From: Rubrivivax gelatinosus
GTDB taxonomy: Bacteria > Pseudomonadota > Gammaproteobacteria > Burkholderiales > Burkholderiaceae_C
Assembly: GCF_016583785.1 (NCBI RefSeq)
Contig: NZ_NRRU01000003.1
Coordinates: forward strand, 33,189 to 97,188
Length of the DNA: 64,000 nucleotides
Reading direction: 5' to 3'
The position numbers and the translations under genes are program-made. Shown here piece after piece: positions 55,883 through 64,000 of this stretch (positions are counted from its first letter, which is position 1; each line of letters opens with the position of its first letter). The notes under the pieces are model-generated. The model did not search any database and was not told where the DNA came from. It saw nothing but the letters and a program-made list of their open reading frames with translations.

Positions 55883-56373
55883 GGTGCCACCTTCGCCAGT
55901 TCGCGCCGGATCGCCGCGACGTCATCTGCCTTGCGCTCGATCTGCGCCTTCAGCCCGGCGACGCGGTCCAGGTACTTCTGGTAGTTGCGTTCGTCGCCGC
56001 GGCGTTCGGGCTGGCCCTCGTTGAATTCCTTGCGTAGCTCGGCCAGGCGCTGTTCCTCGCGCTGCAGTTCGTCCTGCAGGATGCGGCGGGCGTCGTTGTC
56101 GCGCGCGCGCTGCTCGGACGGGTCGACGCGGCTGTCCGACGGGCGCGAAGCCGTCGCCGGCGCGGCAGGCGCCGGGCGGCGCGTCTGCACGATGGTGATC
56201 GGGGCGCCGTCTATCGTGCGGCAGCCTTTTTCCTTGGCCTGCTGCGCGGTCAGCATGTTGGTGTAGCTCTCCGGGTTGCCCGGACAGCGGTAGACGGGAG
56301 CGCCATCGGCCTGCGCGAACGCGGCACTCGACAGCAGCAGCATCGCAAGGCCGGCGCCGGGCCGACGGGACAT
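55879..56373 (-). CDS. exported DUF4124 domain protein with coiled coil
   Basis: A protein of 164 residues. Signal peptide MSRRPGAGLAMLLLSSAAFAQA, then a short DUF4124-like domain (VYRCPGNPESYTNMLTAQQAKEKGCRTIDG), a Pro/Ala-rich linker, and a charged coiled coil (about 88-160: LQDELQREEQRLAELRKEF...LKAQIERKADDVAAIRREL). It probably resides in the periplasm. It sits between glnA and ntrB and overlaps ntrB by 4 bases. Small exported proteins in this spot recur in Burkholderiales, but no role in nitrogen control is established to my knowledge. Confidence 0.85.
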   Translation of the reverse strand: MSRRPGAGLAMLLLSSAAFAQADGAPVYRCPGNPESYTNMLTAQQAKEKGCRTIDGAPITIVQTRRPAPAAPATASRPSDSRVDPSEQRARDNDARRILQDELQREEQRLAELRKEFNEGQPERRGDERNYQKYLDRVAGLKAQIERKADDVAAIRRELAKVAP

Positions 56374-56414
56374 GGGTATTACCTCCGTGAGAGGGATTGT
56401 CTCGCGCCCAAAGC

Positions 56415-56442
56415 AAGAAGGGACGGCAAGCCGTCCCTTCTT
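56415..56442 (-). terminator. Rho-independent terminator of glnA
   Basis: A perfect 12-bp stem (AAGAAGGGACGG / CCGTCCCTTCTT) with a 4-base loop lies about 30 bases after the glnA stop, with a T-rich minus-strand tail (TTCTTGCTTT). It separates glnA from the DUF4124-ntrB-ntrC unit. Confidence 0.85.
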
Positions 56443-56470
56443 CAGTCCGAGGCGCGAACGCCGACCGACT

Positions 56471-57886
56471 TTAGAGGCTGTAGTACATCTCGAACTCGAG
56501 CGGATGGGTCGTCATGCGGAAGCGCGTGACTTCCTGCATCTTCAGCTCGATGTAGGCGTCCAGGTACGAATCGGTGAACACGCCGCCCTTGGTCAGGAAG
56601 GCGCGGTCCTTGTCGAGGTACTCGAGGGCCTGGTCCAGGCTGTGGCAGACGGTCGGGATCTTCGCGTCTTCTTCCGGCGGCAGGTGGTACAGATCCTTGG
56701 TGGCGGCTTCGCCCGGGTGGATCTTGTTCTCGACGCCGTCCAGGCCCGCCATCAGCAGGGCCGAGAAGCCCAGGTACGGGTTCATCAGCGGGTCCGGGAA
56801 CCGCGACTCGATGCGGCGGCCCTTCGGGTTGCTGACGAACGGGATGCGGATCGAGGCCGAGCGGTTGCGCGCCGAGTAGGCCAGCTTGACCGGGGCTTCG
56901 AAGCCCGGGACCAGGCGCTTGTAGCTGTTGGTGCCGGGGTTCGTGATCGCGTTCAGCGCACGGGCGTGCTTGATGATGCCGCCGATGTAGTACAGCGCGA
57001 ACTCGGACAGGCCACCGTAGCCGTCGCCGGCGAACAGGTTCTTGCCATCCTTCCAGACCGACTGGTGCACGTGCATGCCGGAGCCGTTGTCGCCGACGAC
57101 GGGCTTGGGCATGAAGGTCGCGGTCTTGCCGTAGGCGTGCGCGACGTTGTGGATCACGTACTTCTGCAGTTGCAGCCAGTCGGCGCGCTGCACCAGCGTG
57201 CTGAACTTGGTGCCGATCTCGTTCTGGCCCTGGCCCGCGACCTCGTGGTGGTGCACTTCGACCGGGATGCCCAGCGATTCGAGGATCAGGCACATCTCCG
57301 AGCGCATGTCCTGGAAGCTGTCGACCGGCGGCACCGGGAAGTAGCCGCCCTTGACGCCCGGACGGTGGCCCATGTTGCCGCCCTCGATCTCCTTCGAGGC
57401 CGACCACGGCGCTTCTTCCGAGCTGATCTTCACGTGGCTGCCGTCCATGCCGACGTGCCAGTGGACCTGGTCGAAGATGAAGAACTCGGGCTCCGGACCG
57501 AAGAAGGCCGTGTCGCCCAGGCCGCTGCTCTTCAGATAGGCCTCGGCACGCTTGGCCAGCGAGCGCGGGTCACGCTCGTAGGGCTTGCCGTCGCCCGGCT
57601 CGAGCACGTCGCAGCTGAGGATCAGCGTCGGCTCTTCGTAGAACGGGTCGATGTTGGCGGTGGTCGGGTCCGGCATCAGCAGCATGTCGGACGCTTCGAT
57701 GCCCTTCCAGCCGGCGATCGAGGAGCCGTCGAAGGCATGACCGGAGGTGAACTTGTCTTCGTCGAAAGCGGAAACGGGCACCGAGACGTGCTGTTCCTTG
57801 CCGCGGGTGTCGGTGAAGCGGAAGTCGACGAACTTGACTTCGTTCTCCTTCACCAGCTTCATCACGTCGGCAACGGTCTTTGCCAT
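56471..57886 (-). CDS. glnA: glutamine synthetase type I
   Basis: A protein of 471 residues, the standard length of adenylylated GSI. Motifs: [30 protein letters not shown], the [20 protein letters not shown] metal/ammonia region, [22 protein letters not shown] motif, [32 protein letters not shown], and the adenylylation loop with Tyr400 (DLYHLPPEE). It makes glutamine from glutamate and ammonia as a dodecamer, controlled by GlnE. A strong AGGAGAT ribosome site precedes the ATG. A sigma-54 promoter and an NtrC box lie upstream, so NtrBC should induce it under nitrogen limitation. Confidence 0.98.
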   Translation of the reverse strand: MAKTVADVMKLVKENEVKFVDFRFTDTRGKEQHVSVPVSAFDEDKFTSGHAFDGSSIAGWKGIEASDMLLMPDPTTANIDPFYEEPTLILSCDVLEPGDGKPYERDPRSLAKRAEAYLKSSGLGDTAFFGPEPEFFIFDQVHWHVGMDGSHVKISSEEAPWSASKEIEGGNMGHRPGVKGGYFPVPPVDSFQDMRSEMCLILESLGIPVEVHHHEVAGQGQNEIGTKFSTLVQRADWLQLQKYVIHNVAHAYGKTATFMPKPVVGDNGSGMHVHQSVWKDGKNLFAGDGYGGLSEFALYYIGGIIKHARALNAITNPGTNSYKRLVPGFEAPVKLAYSARNRSASIRIPFVSNPKGRRIESRFPDPLMNPYLGFSALLMAGLDGVENKIHPGEAATKDLYHLPPEEDAKIPTVCHSLDQALEYLDKDRAFLTKGGVFTDSYLDAYIELKMQEVTRFRMTTHPLEFEMYYSL

Positions 57887-57972
57887 TCAGATCTCCTAGC
57901 GGGGGCTCGTGGGAAAGGGTTGGTCTGATCGGGGCAACCCCTCGGTATAAACCCCGAAAGGCGCGCACCAAT

Positions 57973-57991
57973 GTAGCAGAAGGTGTGCCAA
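57973..57991 (-). promoter_or_regulatory. sigma-54 promoter of glnA
   Basis: On the minus strand TTGGCACACCTTCTGCTAC matches the -24/-12 consensus, with GG and GC separated by exactly ten bases (GG at 57989-57988, GC at 57977-57976). Transcription would start near 57964, giving a leader of about 78 bases to the glnA ATG. Confidence 0.8.
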
Positions 57992-58082
57992 TGGCCAGGG
58001 AGCCGGAGCAGCCGTGATGCACAACGCCGACGGCCCGCTACGCTGCTGCCGCGCAGCATCTTTCCAGCTTGGTGCGGGCAAC

Positions 58083-58099
58083 AGCACCAGCTCGGTGCA
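58083..58099. promoter_or_regulatory. NtrC binding site (enhancer) of glnA
   Basis: GCACC-N5-GGTGC is a perfect match to the NtrC dyad core (consensus TGCACC-N5-GGTGCA; here one outer base differs). It is centred about 127 bp upstream of the predicted glnA start. Further GGTGC/GCACC half-sites flank it (58069-58088, 58106-58120), suggesting a second, weaker site. Confidence 0.75.
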
Positions 58100-58111
58100 T
58101 GCGCCGGTGCA

Positions 58112-58906
58112 TCAACGCACCAGTTCGTCGCCCAGCCGGCCACCGAGCGCGGCCGCGCCGTCGCGCAGTGCGACGAACGCGGCGTCGACCATCTCGCCCC
58201 GGCCTTTGACGCCGAGTTCGATGTGGCGCCCGAGTTGCGGGTGGTCGACGCTGGGCAGGCTGAAGACCTTGATCGGCGCGAAGCGCGCCTCGATCTCCTC
58301 CATCAACGGCGTCAGCGTCGATTCCATAGACCCGAAGACGAGCACCGAGCGTTCACGCGGCGCCGCATCCTGGTGCAGGTGGGCGTAGCGGCCATCGAGC
58401 ACCGACTCGACCATGGGCCAGGCCATCACCGGGAAGCCGGGCACGAAGTGCACGTCGCCGACCGAAAAGCCCGGGATCTTGTTGTACGGGTTCGGGATGA
58501 TGGCCGCGCCGGCCGGGAACACGCCCATGTGCAGCCGGCGTGCGTTGTCGGGTCTGTCGGGTTCGTAGGCCACACCCTGTTCGGCCGAGGTCTCGCGGAT
58601 GCGCTCGAGGATCAGCTCGCGCGCCTGCGGGTGCAGCGCCAGCGGCACGCCGAGCGCGTCAGCCGCGGCCTGGCGTGTGTGGTCGTCGGGCGTGGCGCCG
58701 ATGCCGCCGAAGGAGAACACGATGTCGCGGCTGGCGAAGGCGTGCGCCAGCGCCTCGGAAATGCGCGCGCGCTCGTCGCCGACGTAGCGCGCCCAGGCGA
58801 GCGTGAGGCCGCGCGCGGCGAGCAGCTCGATCAGCTTGGCCAGGTGCTGGTCGCGGCGTTTTCCCGACAGGATCTCGTCGCCGATGATGATGGTGCCGAT
58901 GTTCAT
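58112..58906 (-). CDS. MoaB/CinA N-terminal domain protein (molybdopterin-binding fold)
   Basis: A protein of 264 residues that corresponds to the N-terminal MoCF-like domain of CinA without the C-terminal amidohydrolase. Motifs: IGTIIIGDEILSGKRRDQHL, the VFSFGGIGATPDDHTRQAAADALG loop and NPYNKIPGFSVGDVHFVPGFPVM. A C-terminal half follows (FGSMESTLTPLMEEIEARF). CinA relatives hydrolyse ADP-ribose or act on NAD-derived substrates; a stand-alone domain could also relate to MogA/MoeA chemistry. The specific role is unknown. Its start overlaps the EI24 gene stop (ATGA), and its stop lies next to the NtrC box of glnA. Confidence 0.85.
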   Translation of the reverse strand: MNIGTIIIGDEILSGKRRDQHLAKLIELLAARGLTLAWARYVGDERARISEALAHAFASRDIVFSFGGIGATPDDHTRQAAADALGVPLALHPQARELILERIRETSAEQGVAYEPDRPDNARRLHMGVFPAGAAIIPNPYNKIPGFSVGDVHFVPGFPVMAWPMVESVLDGRYAHLHQDAAPRERSVLVFGSMESTLTPLMEEIEARFAPIKVFSLPSVDHPQLGRHIELGVKGRGEMVDAAFVALRDGAAALGGRLGDELVR

Positions 58907-59790
58907 GGCGGTGGCAGCGGGTCGAGGGTGACGGGAGGAGGAGGAGGAGGAGGCGGCGACGGCTCGGCCGGCAGCGGTTGGGCCGGCGCCGCGCCGGTTT
59001 CGCGCCGCAGCCGGTCGAGCGCGTCGAGCGCGAAATGCGCGAACCAGGCCGACGCGAAGGCGAAGACCAGCGTGTACAGCCAGACCGAGGCGACGATCAG
59101 CACCGGCGCCAGGATCAGCGTCGCCGCGCTCACCGCCCACAGCAGCGTCGGTGCCGCGCCCAGGTAGCCGCAGACCACGCCCATCGCCATCAGCGGCCAG
59201 CGCTGCTCGGCGAGGATGCGGCGGCGCTCGTCGGCGTCAGCATGGGCGGCAAGCACGTCGAAGGCGTAGACGCGGTAGGTCAGCCAACCCCAGATCAGCG
59301 GCGGCAGCAGCAGCGCCAGCGGCGGCACGAACCACAGCGGGATGCTCGCCACCAGCGCCAGCAGCGCCACCAGCGTGCACCACAGCGACCAGGCCAGGCC
59401 CTGCCACCAGCGCCCGCCGCGGCGCCGCTCGAGCAGCGGGAAGCGGCGCCCGGCGACGAGGTCGACGACCGCCGGCGTGACCAGCAGCGCGACCAGCAGC
59501 AGCGTCGCGACGATCAGCACCGGCACCGCGAGCGCGACGACGACCAGCGGCGCCAGCAGCGCGTGCAGGCCGTCGGCGCCGATCGAATCGAGCCAGCGCA
59601 GCGCCATAGCCACCAGCGCCCACTGCTCCATCGTCGCGCGCACCGCGGCGACGCCGCTTTCCCAGAACATCCAGCCGGCGAGGCCGGCCGCGCCACCGGC
59701 CACCAGCAGCGGCAGCAGCGACCAGAGGATGACGCGCGGATGCAGGCAGTACGCCGCCGCGCGCCAGAAGGCGTCGAGCAGCCGCGTCAT
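58903..59790 (-). CDS. EI24 domain membrane protein
   Basis: A membrane protein of 295 residues with about six hydrophobic segments: VILWSLLPLLVAGGAAGLAGWMFW, LLAPLVVVALAVPVLIVATLLLVALL, LWCTLVALLALVASIPLWFVPPLALLLPPLIWGWL and two later pairs. The spacing and the TYRVYAFDVLAAHAD...RRRILAEQRW loop fit the EI24/CysZ-like family. CysZ is a sulfate permease, but most family members are uncharacterised, and no cys gene is adjacent. The C-terminal tail is Pro-rich with eight consecutive Pro residues, encoded by a GGA/GAG triplet run at 58933-58953 (plus strand). It overlaps the downstream gene by 4 bases. Confidence 0.82.
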   Translation of the reverse strand: MTRLLDAFWRAAAYCLHPRVILWSLLPLLVAGGAAGLAGWMFWESGVAAVRATMEQWALVAMALRWLDSIGADGLHALLAPLVVVALAVPVLIVATLLLVALLVTPAVVDLVAGRRFPLLERRRGGRWWQGLAWSLWCTLVALLALVASIPLWFVPPLALLLPPLIWGWLTYRVYAFDVLAAHADADERRRILAEQRWPLMAMGVVCGYLGAAPTLLWAVSAATLILAPVLIVASVWLYTLVFAFASAWFAHFALDALDRLRRETGAAPAQPLPAEPSPPPPPPPPVTLDPLPPP

Positions 59791-59854
59791 GCCGCCGGGA
59801 CCGGCGTGCGCCGGCTGGCAGGCGTGCGGAAGAGACGGCGCGGCTGCACGGTGC

Positions 59855-60670
59855 TCACTCGTCGTCGCCGCCGAAGATGCCGCCCAGCAGGCCGCCGGCA
59901 GCCACCATCGGCAGCACCGAGCCTTCTTCGCGCGAGCCGCCGCGCTGCGGGGCGGCGGCGAAGATGCGCGAGGCCAGGCGCGAGAACGGCAGGCTCTGCA
60001 GCCAGACCTGGCCCGGGCCGGTCATCTTGGCCAGGAACAGGCCCTCGCCGCCGAAGAGCGCGGTCTTGATCTTGCCGACGTACTGGATCTCGAAGTCGAC
60101 GCTGGGCGTGTAGGCGACGACGCAGCCGGTGTCCACGAGCAGCGTCTGCCCGGCCTGCAGCTCGCGCCGCACGACGGTGCCGCCGGCGTGCACGAAGGCC
60201 AGGCCGTCGCCGTCCAGGCGCTGCATGATGAAGCCTTCGCCGCCGAAGAAGCCGGTGGACAGCTTCTGCTGCAGCGCGATGCCCAGCGAGACGCCGCGCG
60301 CGGCGCAGAGGAAGGCGTCCTTCTGGCAGATCAGCGTGCCGCCCATCTTCGACAGGTCCATCGGCAGGATCTTGCCCGGGTAGGGCGCAGCGAACGCGAC
60401 GCGCTGCTTGCCCGCGGCCTGGTTGGTGTAGACCGTCGTGAACAGCGACTCGCCGGTGACCAGGCGCTTGCCCGCCGACAGCAGCTTGCCGAACAGGCCG
60501 CCACCGGCGTTCTGGCGGCCGTCGCCGAACACCGTGTCCATCGTGATGCCGGGGTCCATGAACATCATGCTGCCGGCCTCGCCGACGGCGGCTTCGCCGG
60601 GGTCGAGCTCGACCTCGACGAACTGCATCTCCGAGCCCTTGATCTCGTAGTCGACGACGTCCATCGCCAT
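59855..60670 (-). CDS. AIM24-like (TIGR00266) family protein
   Basis: A protein of 271 residues. It matches the AIM24/TIGR00266 family: [37 protein letters not shown] near the start, then [37 protein letters not shown], the repeated glycine motifs [26 protein letters not shown] and [28 protein letters not shown], and a Gly/Asp tail (GGIFGGDDE). The family folds as beta-sandwich repeats and its bacterial function is undefined; the yeast homologue is mitochondrial. The ATG at 60670 follows a GAGGAGG-type ribosome site; the longer upstream open frame is not coding-like. Confidence 0.88.
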   Translation of the reverse strand: MAMDVVDYEIKGSEMQFVEVELDPGEAAVGEAGSMMFMDPGITMDTVFGDGRQNAGGGLFGKLLSAGKRLVTGESLFTTVYTNQAAGKQRVAFAAPYPGKILPMDLSKMGGTLICQKDAFLCAARGVSLGIALQQKLSTGFFGGEGFIMQRLDGDGLAFVHAGGTVVRRELQAGQTLLVDTGCVVAYTPSVDFEIQYVGKIKTALFGGEGLFLAKMTGPGQVWLQSLPFSRLASRIFAAAPQRGGSREEGSVLPMVAAGGLLGGIFGGDDE

Positions 60671-60825
60671 GGTGCAAACCTCCTCGGGGGAATATCGGGT
60701 TGTGATCGGCGGCGATGGTACAGAACGGGCCGCGACGCCGCCTTGACCGGCTGCCGCCGCGATAATCCCGGCGCCATGCCCCTGCCCTGTCCGCCAAGCC
60801 CGCCGCCGCCGCGGCGCACCTGCCG

Positions 60826-61209
60826 ATGATCGGCTCGGTGTTCGCGATCGCCTTCGGCGCCGCGCTCGGCGCGCTGATGCGCTGGCTGCTCGGCCTCGCA
60901 CTCAACGGCCTGTTCCCGACGCTGCCGCCGGGCACGCTGGCGGCCAACCTGATCGGCGGCTACCTGATCGGCGTCGCGATGGCGCTGTTCGCGCACCAGG
61001 TCGATCTGCCGCCGGAATGGCGGCTGTTCGCCGTCACCGGCTTCCTGGGTGGCCTCACGACCTTCTCGACCTTCTCGGCCGAGGTCGTCACGCTGCTGCA
61101 GCAGGGCCGGCTGGCCTGGGCCGCGGCGACCATCGGCGTGCACGTCGGCGGCTCGGTGCTGATGACGATCGCCGGCATCGCCAGCTACGAGGCGCTGCGC
61201 CGCGGCTGA
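60826..61209 (+). CDS. crcB: fluoride ion channel/exporter
   Basis: A membrane protein of 127 residues with four helices, the Fluc (CrcB) fold. Motifs: [15 protein letters not shown], the [15 protein letters not shown] pore helix (conserved Asn), and [15 protein letters not shown] containing the TFSTFS Phe-box. It acts as a dual-topology dimer lowering cytoplasmic fluoride. It is divergent from the AIM24-like gene and converges on gshA with a 9-bp gap. I found no convincing fluoride riboswitch in the 155 bp upstream. Confidence 0.95.
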   Translation: MIGSVFAIAFGAALGALMRWLLGLALNGLFPTLPPGTLAANLIGGYLIGVAMALFAHQVDLPPEWRLFAVTGFLGGLTTFSTFSAEVVTLLQQGRLAWAAATIGVHVGGSVLMTIAGIASYEALRRG

Positions 61210-61218
61210 CGGCGCGTT

Positions 61219-62730
61219 TCAGCGCGCCAGCGTCAGGCGCTCGGGCGAGAGGTAGTCGACGCGGTAGGCCTCGAAGGACATCGTGTCGGCGGCCTCGATG
61301 CGGCGCTGCTGGTCCAGCGAGGCCCGCGCCTCGGCGCGCATCTCGGCCTCGGTCTCCGCAGGAAACGGCAGCGCGCGCAGCGCGCCCTTGGTCTGTTCGG
61401 CCTGCGCGAGCACGAAGTCGCAGAACGAACCGCCGAAATCGGACTTCACCGCCGCCAGCACACGCGCCGAGGGTGTCGTCTGCAGCCAGCGCAGGCGCTC
61501 GTCGGCCTGGGCGACGGCGCGTGCATAGGCGTCGCCGCCCAGCACCGCGTCGACTTCACGCGCCAGCGGCAGGCAGCCGGCGACGACTTCGGCCGCCCAG
61601 TCGGCGGCGGCGACCGAACGCCCGCCGCGCTCCAGCCTCAGCCCCGGCTCGCGGCCGCAGGTCGCGACCTGCAGCAGGTTGTGCGAGAGCTCGGCCAGTT
61701 CGGCCGGCGTGTCCGGCGGGCTGGCGCTCGTCAGACAGTGCAGCAGGAAGACGTCGAGAAAACGCATCGTCGACGCCGCGATGCCCAGCGGCTCGAAGGG
61801 GTCGAGGTCCATGCAGCGCACTTCGACGTACTCGACGCCGCGCGCACGCAGCGCGTGCAGCGGGCGCTCGCCCGGCAGGATGGTGCGCTTGGGGCGCACG
61901 GTGCCGTAGAACTCGTTTTCGATCTGCAGCAGCGTGGTCGCGAGCTGGTTGTATTCGCCGCCGGGGTTGCGCACGCCGACCGCCTCGTAAGGCGGATAGG
62001 GCCGCGTCAGCGCCTCGTGCAGCGAGGCGGCGTAGCTCTCCAGGCTGTTGAAGCTGGCCGAGATGGTGGCCTGGGCCTCGCTCTGGTAACCCAGCCGGCC
62101 CATGCGCAGCGAAGTCGCGTGCGGCAGGTGCAGCGAGCCCGGCCCCAGCGGCTGCAGGCCGTGTTCGCGCCCTTCGACGAAACACGCGCCCAGCGCCGGC
62201 GAGGCGCCGAACAGCAGCAGCAGCAGGAAGGAATGGCGGCGGAAGTTGCGGATCAGCGCGAAATAGTCTTCGTCGCCCAGACCGGGCAGCGACCAGTTGT
62301 AGTGGATGCCCGAAATCGTCTGCATGCGCCGGCCGTAGCGGTGGCCCAGGCCCATGCGGTAGACGCTCTTGGCGCGGCCGACGTTGGAAGAGCCGTAGCG
62401 GCCGATCGGGATGTTCTCGTCGGCCGGCAGCCGGCACGGCATGCTCGCCACCCAGAGCACGTCGTCGCCGAGCTCGCGGTAGACGAACTGGTGCACGCGC
62501 CGCAGTTCCTCCAGGCAATCCTCGACGCCGGTGTGGGCAGCGGTGATCAGCTCGAGCTGCGACTCGCTGAAGTCGGTCGTGATGTGCGGATGCGTCAGCG
62601 CCGAACCCAGCGCTTGCGGGTGCGGCGTCATCGCCAGCGCGCCGTGGCGATCCGCGCGCAGGCTTTCCTTCTCGATGCCACGGCGCATGCCACGCAGGCG
62701 CTCGGGCGTCAGGGAAATCGGTCGGGGCAT
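61219..62730 (-). CDS. gshA: glutamate--cysteine ligase
   Basis: A protein of 503 residues of the proteobacterial type-1 (GshA) family, the first step of glutathione synthesis. Motifs: MRRGIEKESLRADRHGALAM, HPHITTDFSESQLELIT, QFVYRELGDDVLWVASMPCRLPADENIPIGRYGSSNVGR, ISGIHYNWSLP, LLLLFGASPALGACFV, then NEFYGTVRPKR and the VEYVEVRCMDLDPFEPLGI core. Length and order match E. coli GshA (518 residues). gshB is not in the window. The start is the ATG at 62730; no regulatory site was evident. Confidence 0.96.
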   Translation of the reverse strand: MPRPISLTPERLRGMRRGIEKESLRADRHGALAMTPHPQALGSALTHPHITTDFSESQLELITAAHTGVEDCLEELRRVHQFVYRELGDDVLWVASMPCRLPADENIPIGRYGSSNVGRAKSVYRMGLGHRYGRRMQTISGIHYNWSLPGLGDEDYFALIRNFRRHSFLLLLLFGASPALGACFVEGREHGLQPLGPGSLHLPHATSLRMGRLGYQSEAQATISASFNSLESYAASLHEALTRPYPPYEAVGVRNPGGEYNQLATTLLQIENEFYGTVRPKRTILPGERPLHALRARGVEYVEVRCMDLDPFEPLGIAASTMRFLDVFLLHCLTSASPPDTPAELAELSHNLLQVATCGREPGLRLERGGRSVAAADWAAEVVAGCLPLAREVDAVLGGDAYARAVAQADERLRWLQTTPSARVLAAVKSDFGGSFCDFVLAQAEQTKGALRALPFPAETEAEMRAEARASLDQQRRIEAADTMSFEAYRVDYLSPERLTLAR

Positions 62731-62851
62731 CGGCTGTCCAGTGTTCTGTCGGGGTGGGATTGTCGGCCAAGGGTTTGATCCCTGCTGGCCGCGGGAAAGC
62801 CGGCCGCCGCCCGCGGCGACCGGCCCGGGCGCTGCACGCGCGAGCCCGGTT

Positions 62852-63304
62852 TCAGCCGCGGCGCTGTCGCACCAGGCCTTCGATCGCGAGGCGGTAGCCG
62901 TCGACGCCGAAGCCGACGACGATGCCCGCGGCCGCAGCCGAGACGTAGCTGTGGTGGCGGAAGGCCTCGCGCGCGTGCACGTTCGAGATGTGGACTTCGA
63001 TCACAGGCACTTCGGCGCCCTTGATCGCGTCGAACAGCGCCACCGAGCTGTGGCTGTAGGCGGCGGGGTTGAAGACCACGCCCAGCAGCGTGCCCGCCTT
63101 CACCGCACGCCCGGCTTCGTGCAGCGCGTCGATCAGCACGCCTTCGTGGTTGCTCTGGCGGCACTCGACCTCGACGCCCAGGCGTGCGCCGGCGTCGCGG
63201 CAGAGTTGTTCGAGGTCGGCCAGCGTGGTGCTGCCGTAGACCGCCGGCTCGCGCTGGCCGAGCAGGTTCAGGTTCGGGCCGTTGAGGACGAGGATCTTGG
63301 ACAT
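62852..63304 (-). CDS. aroQ: 3-dehydroquinate dehydratase, type II
   Basis: A protein of 150 residues that dehydrates 3-dehydroquinate in the shikimate pathway, as a dodecamer. Motifs: [21 protein letters not shown] (catalytic Arg and Tyr on the lid), [57 protein letters not shown] (catalytic His) and [11 protein letters not shown]. The ATG at 63304 gives the family start [11 protein letters not shown]; the frame extends further upstream but is not conserved-looking. It converges with no partner and stands alone; aroQ-accB neighbourhood is not present. Confidence 0.96.
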   Translation of the reverse strand: MSKILVLNGPNLNLLGQREPAVYGSTTLADLEQLCRDAGARLGVEVECRQSNHEGVLIDALHEAGRAVKAGTLLGVVFNPAAYSHSSVALFDAIKGAEVPVIEVHISNVHAREAFRHHSYVSAAAAGIVVGFGVDGYRLAIEGLVRQRRG

Positions 63305-63445
63305 GGGCGCTCCGCGGATGGCGGCGATCATCGCGCAACGTGGATGGCGCCGCCGTGACACGGTCCGGGGATTGCCGGCCGTCTCGGGGGGCGCGATGCT
63401 AACCGTTCCCGCCACCCCGGCCCGATCCTTGCCTCAAAGCGCCGC

Positions 63446-63967
63446 GTGACCGCCGCCTCCACCCCGAAACCCGCTGCCGAGCTGCCCTGCGTGCTCGACC
63501 TCGAGGCCTCGGGCTTCGGCCGCAGCAGCTACCCGATCGAAGTCGGCTACGTGCTGCCCGACGGCCGCGCGCGCTGCACGCTGATCCGCCCGGCCGCCGC
63601 CTGGACCCACTGGGACGACAGCGCCGAAGGCGTGCACGGCATCGCCCGCGAGACGCTGGAGCGCTGCGGCCGGCCGGCGGCCGAGGTCGCGGCCATGCTC
63701 AACGGCGACCTCGCCGGCCGCACCGTCTACTGCGACGGCTGGGCCCACGACTACGCCTGGCTGGGCGCGCTGTTCGAGGAGGCCGGCATGCGGCCGCACT
63801 TCCGCCTCGAGACCGTGGCGCGGCTGCTCGACGAGGCGGCACTGTCGCGCCTGGGCGAGGCGCGCCGCGGCGCACTCGGCGAGCTCGGCCTGGCGCGCCA
63901 CCGCGCCAGCAGCGACGCACGCGCGCTGCAGATCGCGCTCGGCCGGCTCGGCGCCGGCAGCGCCTGA
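63446..63967 (+). CDS. DnaQ-like 3'-5' exonuclease domain protein
   Basis: A protein of 173 residues starting at GTG 63446. The DEDD exonuclease pattern is visible: CVLDLEASGFGRSSYPIEVGYVL (first Asp and Glu), AEGVHGIARETL, VYCDGWAHDYAWLGALFEEAG (second Asp), and the C-terminal ARHRASSDARALQIAL, which provides the HxxxxxD pair of the DEDDh type. It resembles small stand-alone exonucleases (ExoX or oligoribonuclease-like) found in Burkholderiales. The nucleic-acid substrate is unknown. It is divergent from aroQ, and only 33 bases remain after the stop in this window. Confidence 0.85.
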   Translation: MTAASTPKPAAELPCVLDLEASGFGRSSYPIEVGYVLPDGRARCTLIRPAAAWTHWDDSAEGVHGIARETLERCGRPAAEVAAMLNGDLAGRTVYCDGWAHDYAWLGALFEEAGMRPHFRLETVARLLDEAALSRLGEARRGALGELGLARHRASSDARALQIALGRLGAGSA

Positions 63968-64000
63968 GCGCGGGCCCGGGTCGGCGCCGCGGTGCTAAGG

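Noticed and set aside
60671..60825. Fluoride riboswitch upstream of crcB
   Set aside because: A GGCGATGG stretch at 60701-60708 resembles the start of the motif, but the remaining conserved segments and pseudoknot pairing are not evident, and the element would be far from the start codon for its usual design.

Overview
This 64 kb window is GC-rich chromosomal DNA of a Gram-negative betaproteobacterium. Order Burkholderiales, probably the Rubrivivax/Leptothrix-type group, is an inference from gene content: a trimeric porin ending in Phe, a Bug/TctC solute receptor, the glnA-ntrB-ntrC arrangement and protein-level resemblance. Genes are dense, many neighbours overlap by 1-14 bases, and most intergenic gaps are under 100 bp. 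I saw no tRNA, rRNA, transposase, phage gene or CRISPR array, so this looks like core chromosome with a few accessory modules.

Layout. 1-5 kb: porin 3' end with a terminator, ornithine aminotransferase divergent from an Lrp-type regulator, a XerD-type recombinase coupled to a Bug receptor, and a chalcone-isomerase-like exported protein. 5-15 kb: AEC transporter, queG, tsaE-amiC, DedA protein, hybrid kinase, mutL and a secreted glycerophosphodiesterase. 14.6-20.9 kb: a complete L-threonate (four-carbon acid sugar) catabolic operon gntP-ltnD-otnK-otnC-otnI with its GntR/FadR regulator and candidate operators. 21-24.7 kb: a full siaABCD switch (PP2C phosphatase, GHKL kinase, phosphoprotein, diguanylate cyclase). 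25-31 kb: TonB-dependent receptor with a Fur-like palindrome upstream, an S9 peptidase, and SRPBCC and CBS proteins. 31-38 kb: rluF-bcr-miaA, then a lolD-like ATPase/FtsX permease/AttH-lipocalin operon. 38-48 kb: a degenerate GGDEF protein, a CoA transferase/hydrolase, an MsbA-like exporter, and an HD-GYP regulator overlapping a large hybrid kinase. 48-53 kb: thyA, folA, xthA, a small cystatin-like protein, a trans-sulfuration enzyme and a DUF1801 protein. 53-58 kb: a three-unit palindromic repeat cluster abutting ntrC, then ntrC-ntrB-DUF4124 and glnA with a sigma-54 promoter and an NtrC box. 58-64 kb: a cinA-N-domain protein, an EI24 membrane protein, an AIM24-like protein, crcB, gshA, aroQ and an exonuclease.

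Three themes link the genes. First, cyclic-di-GMP signalling: SiaD (GGEEF with I-site), a membrane GGDEF with a lost active site but intact RxxD, and an HD-GYP protein. Second, nitrogen control: NtrBC with sigma-54-dependent glnA. Third, a self-contained threonate-to-DHAP pathway. The most unusual items are the palindromic repeat cluster at 53.0-53.2 kb, the cystatin-motif protein at 50.8 kb and the degenerate GGDEF protein at 38.3 kb. I did not find a convincing wholly new multi-gene system.
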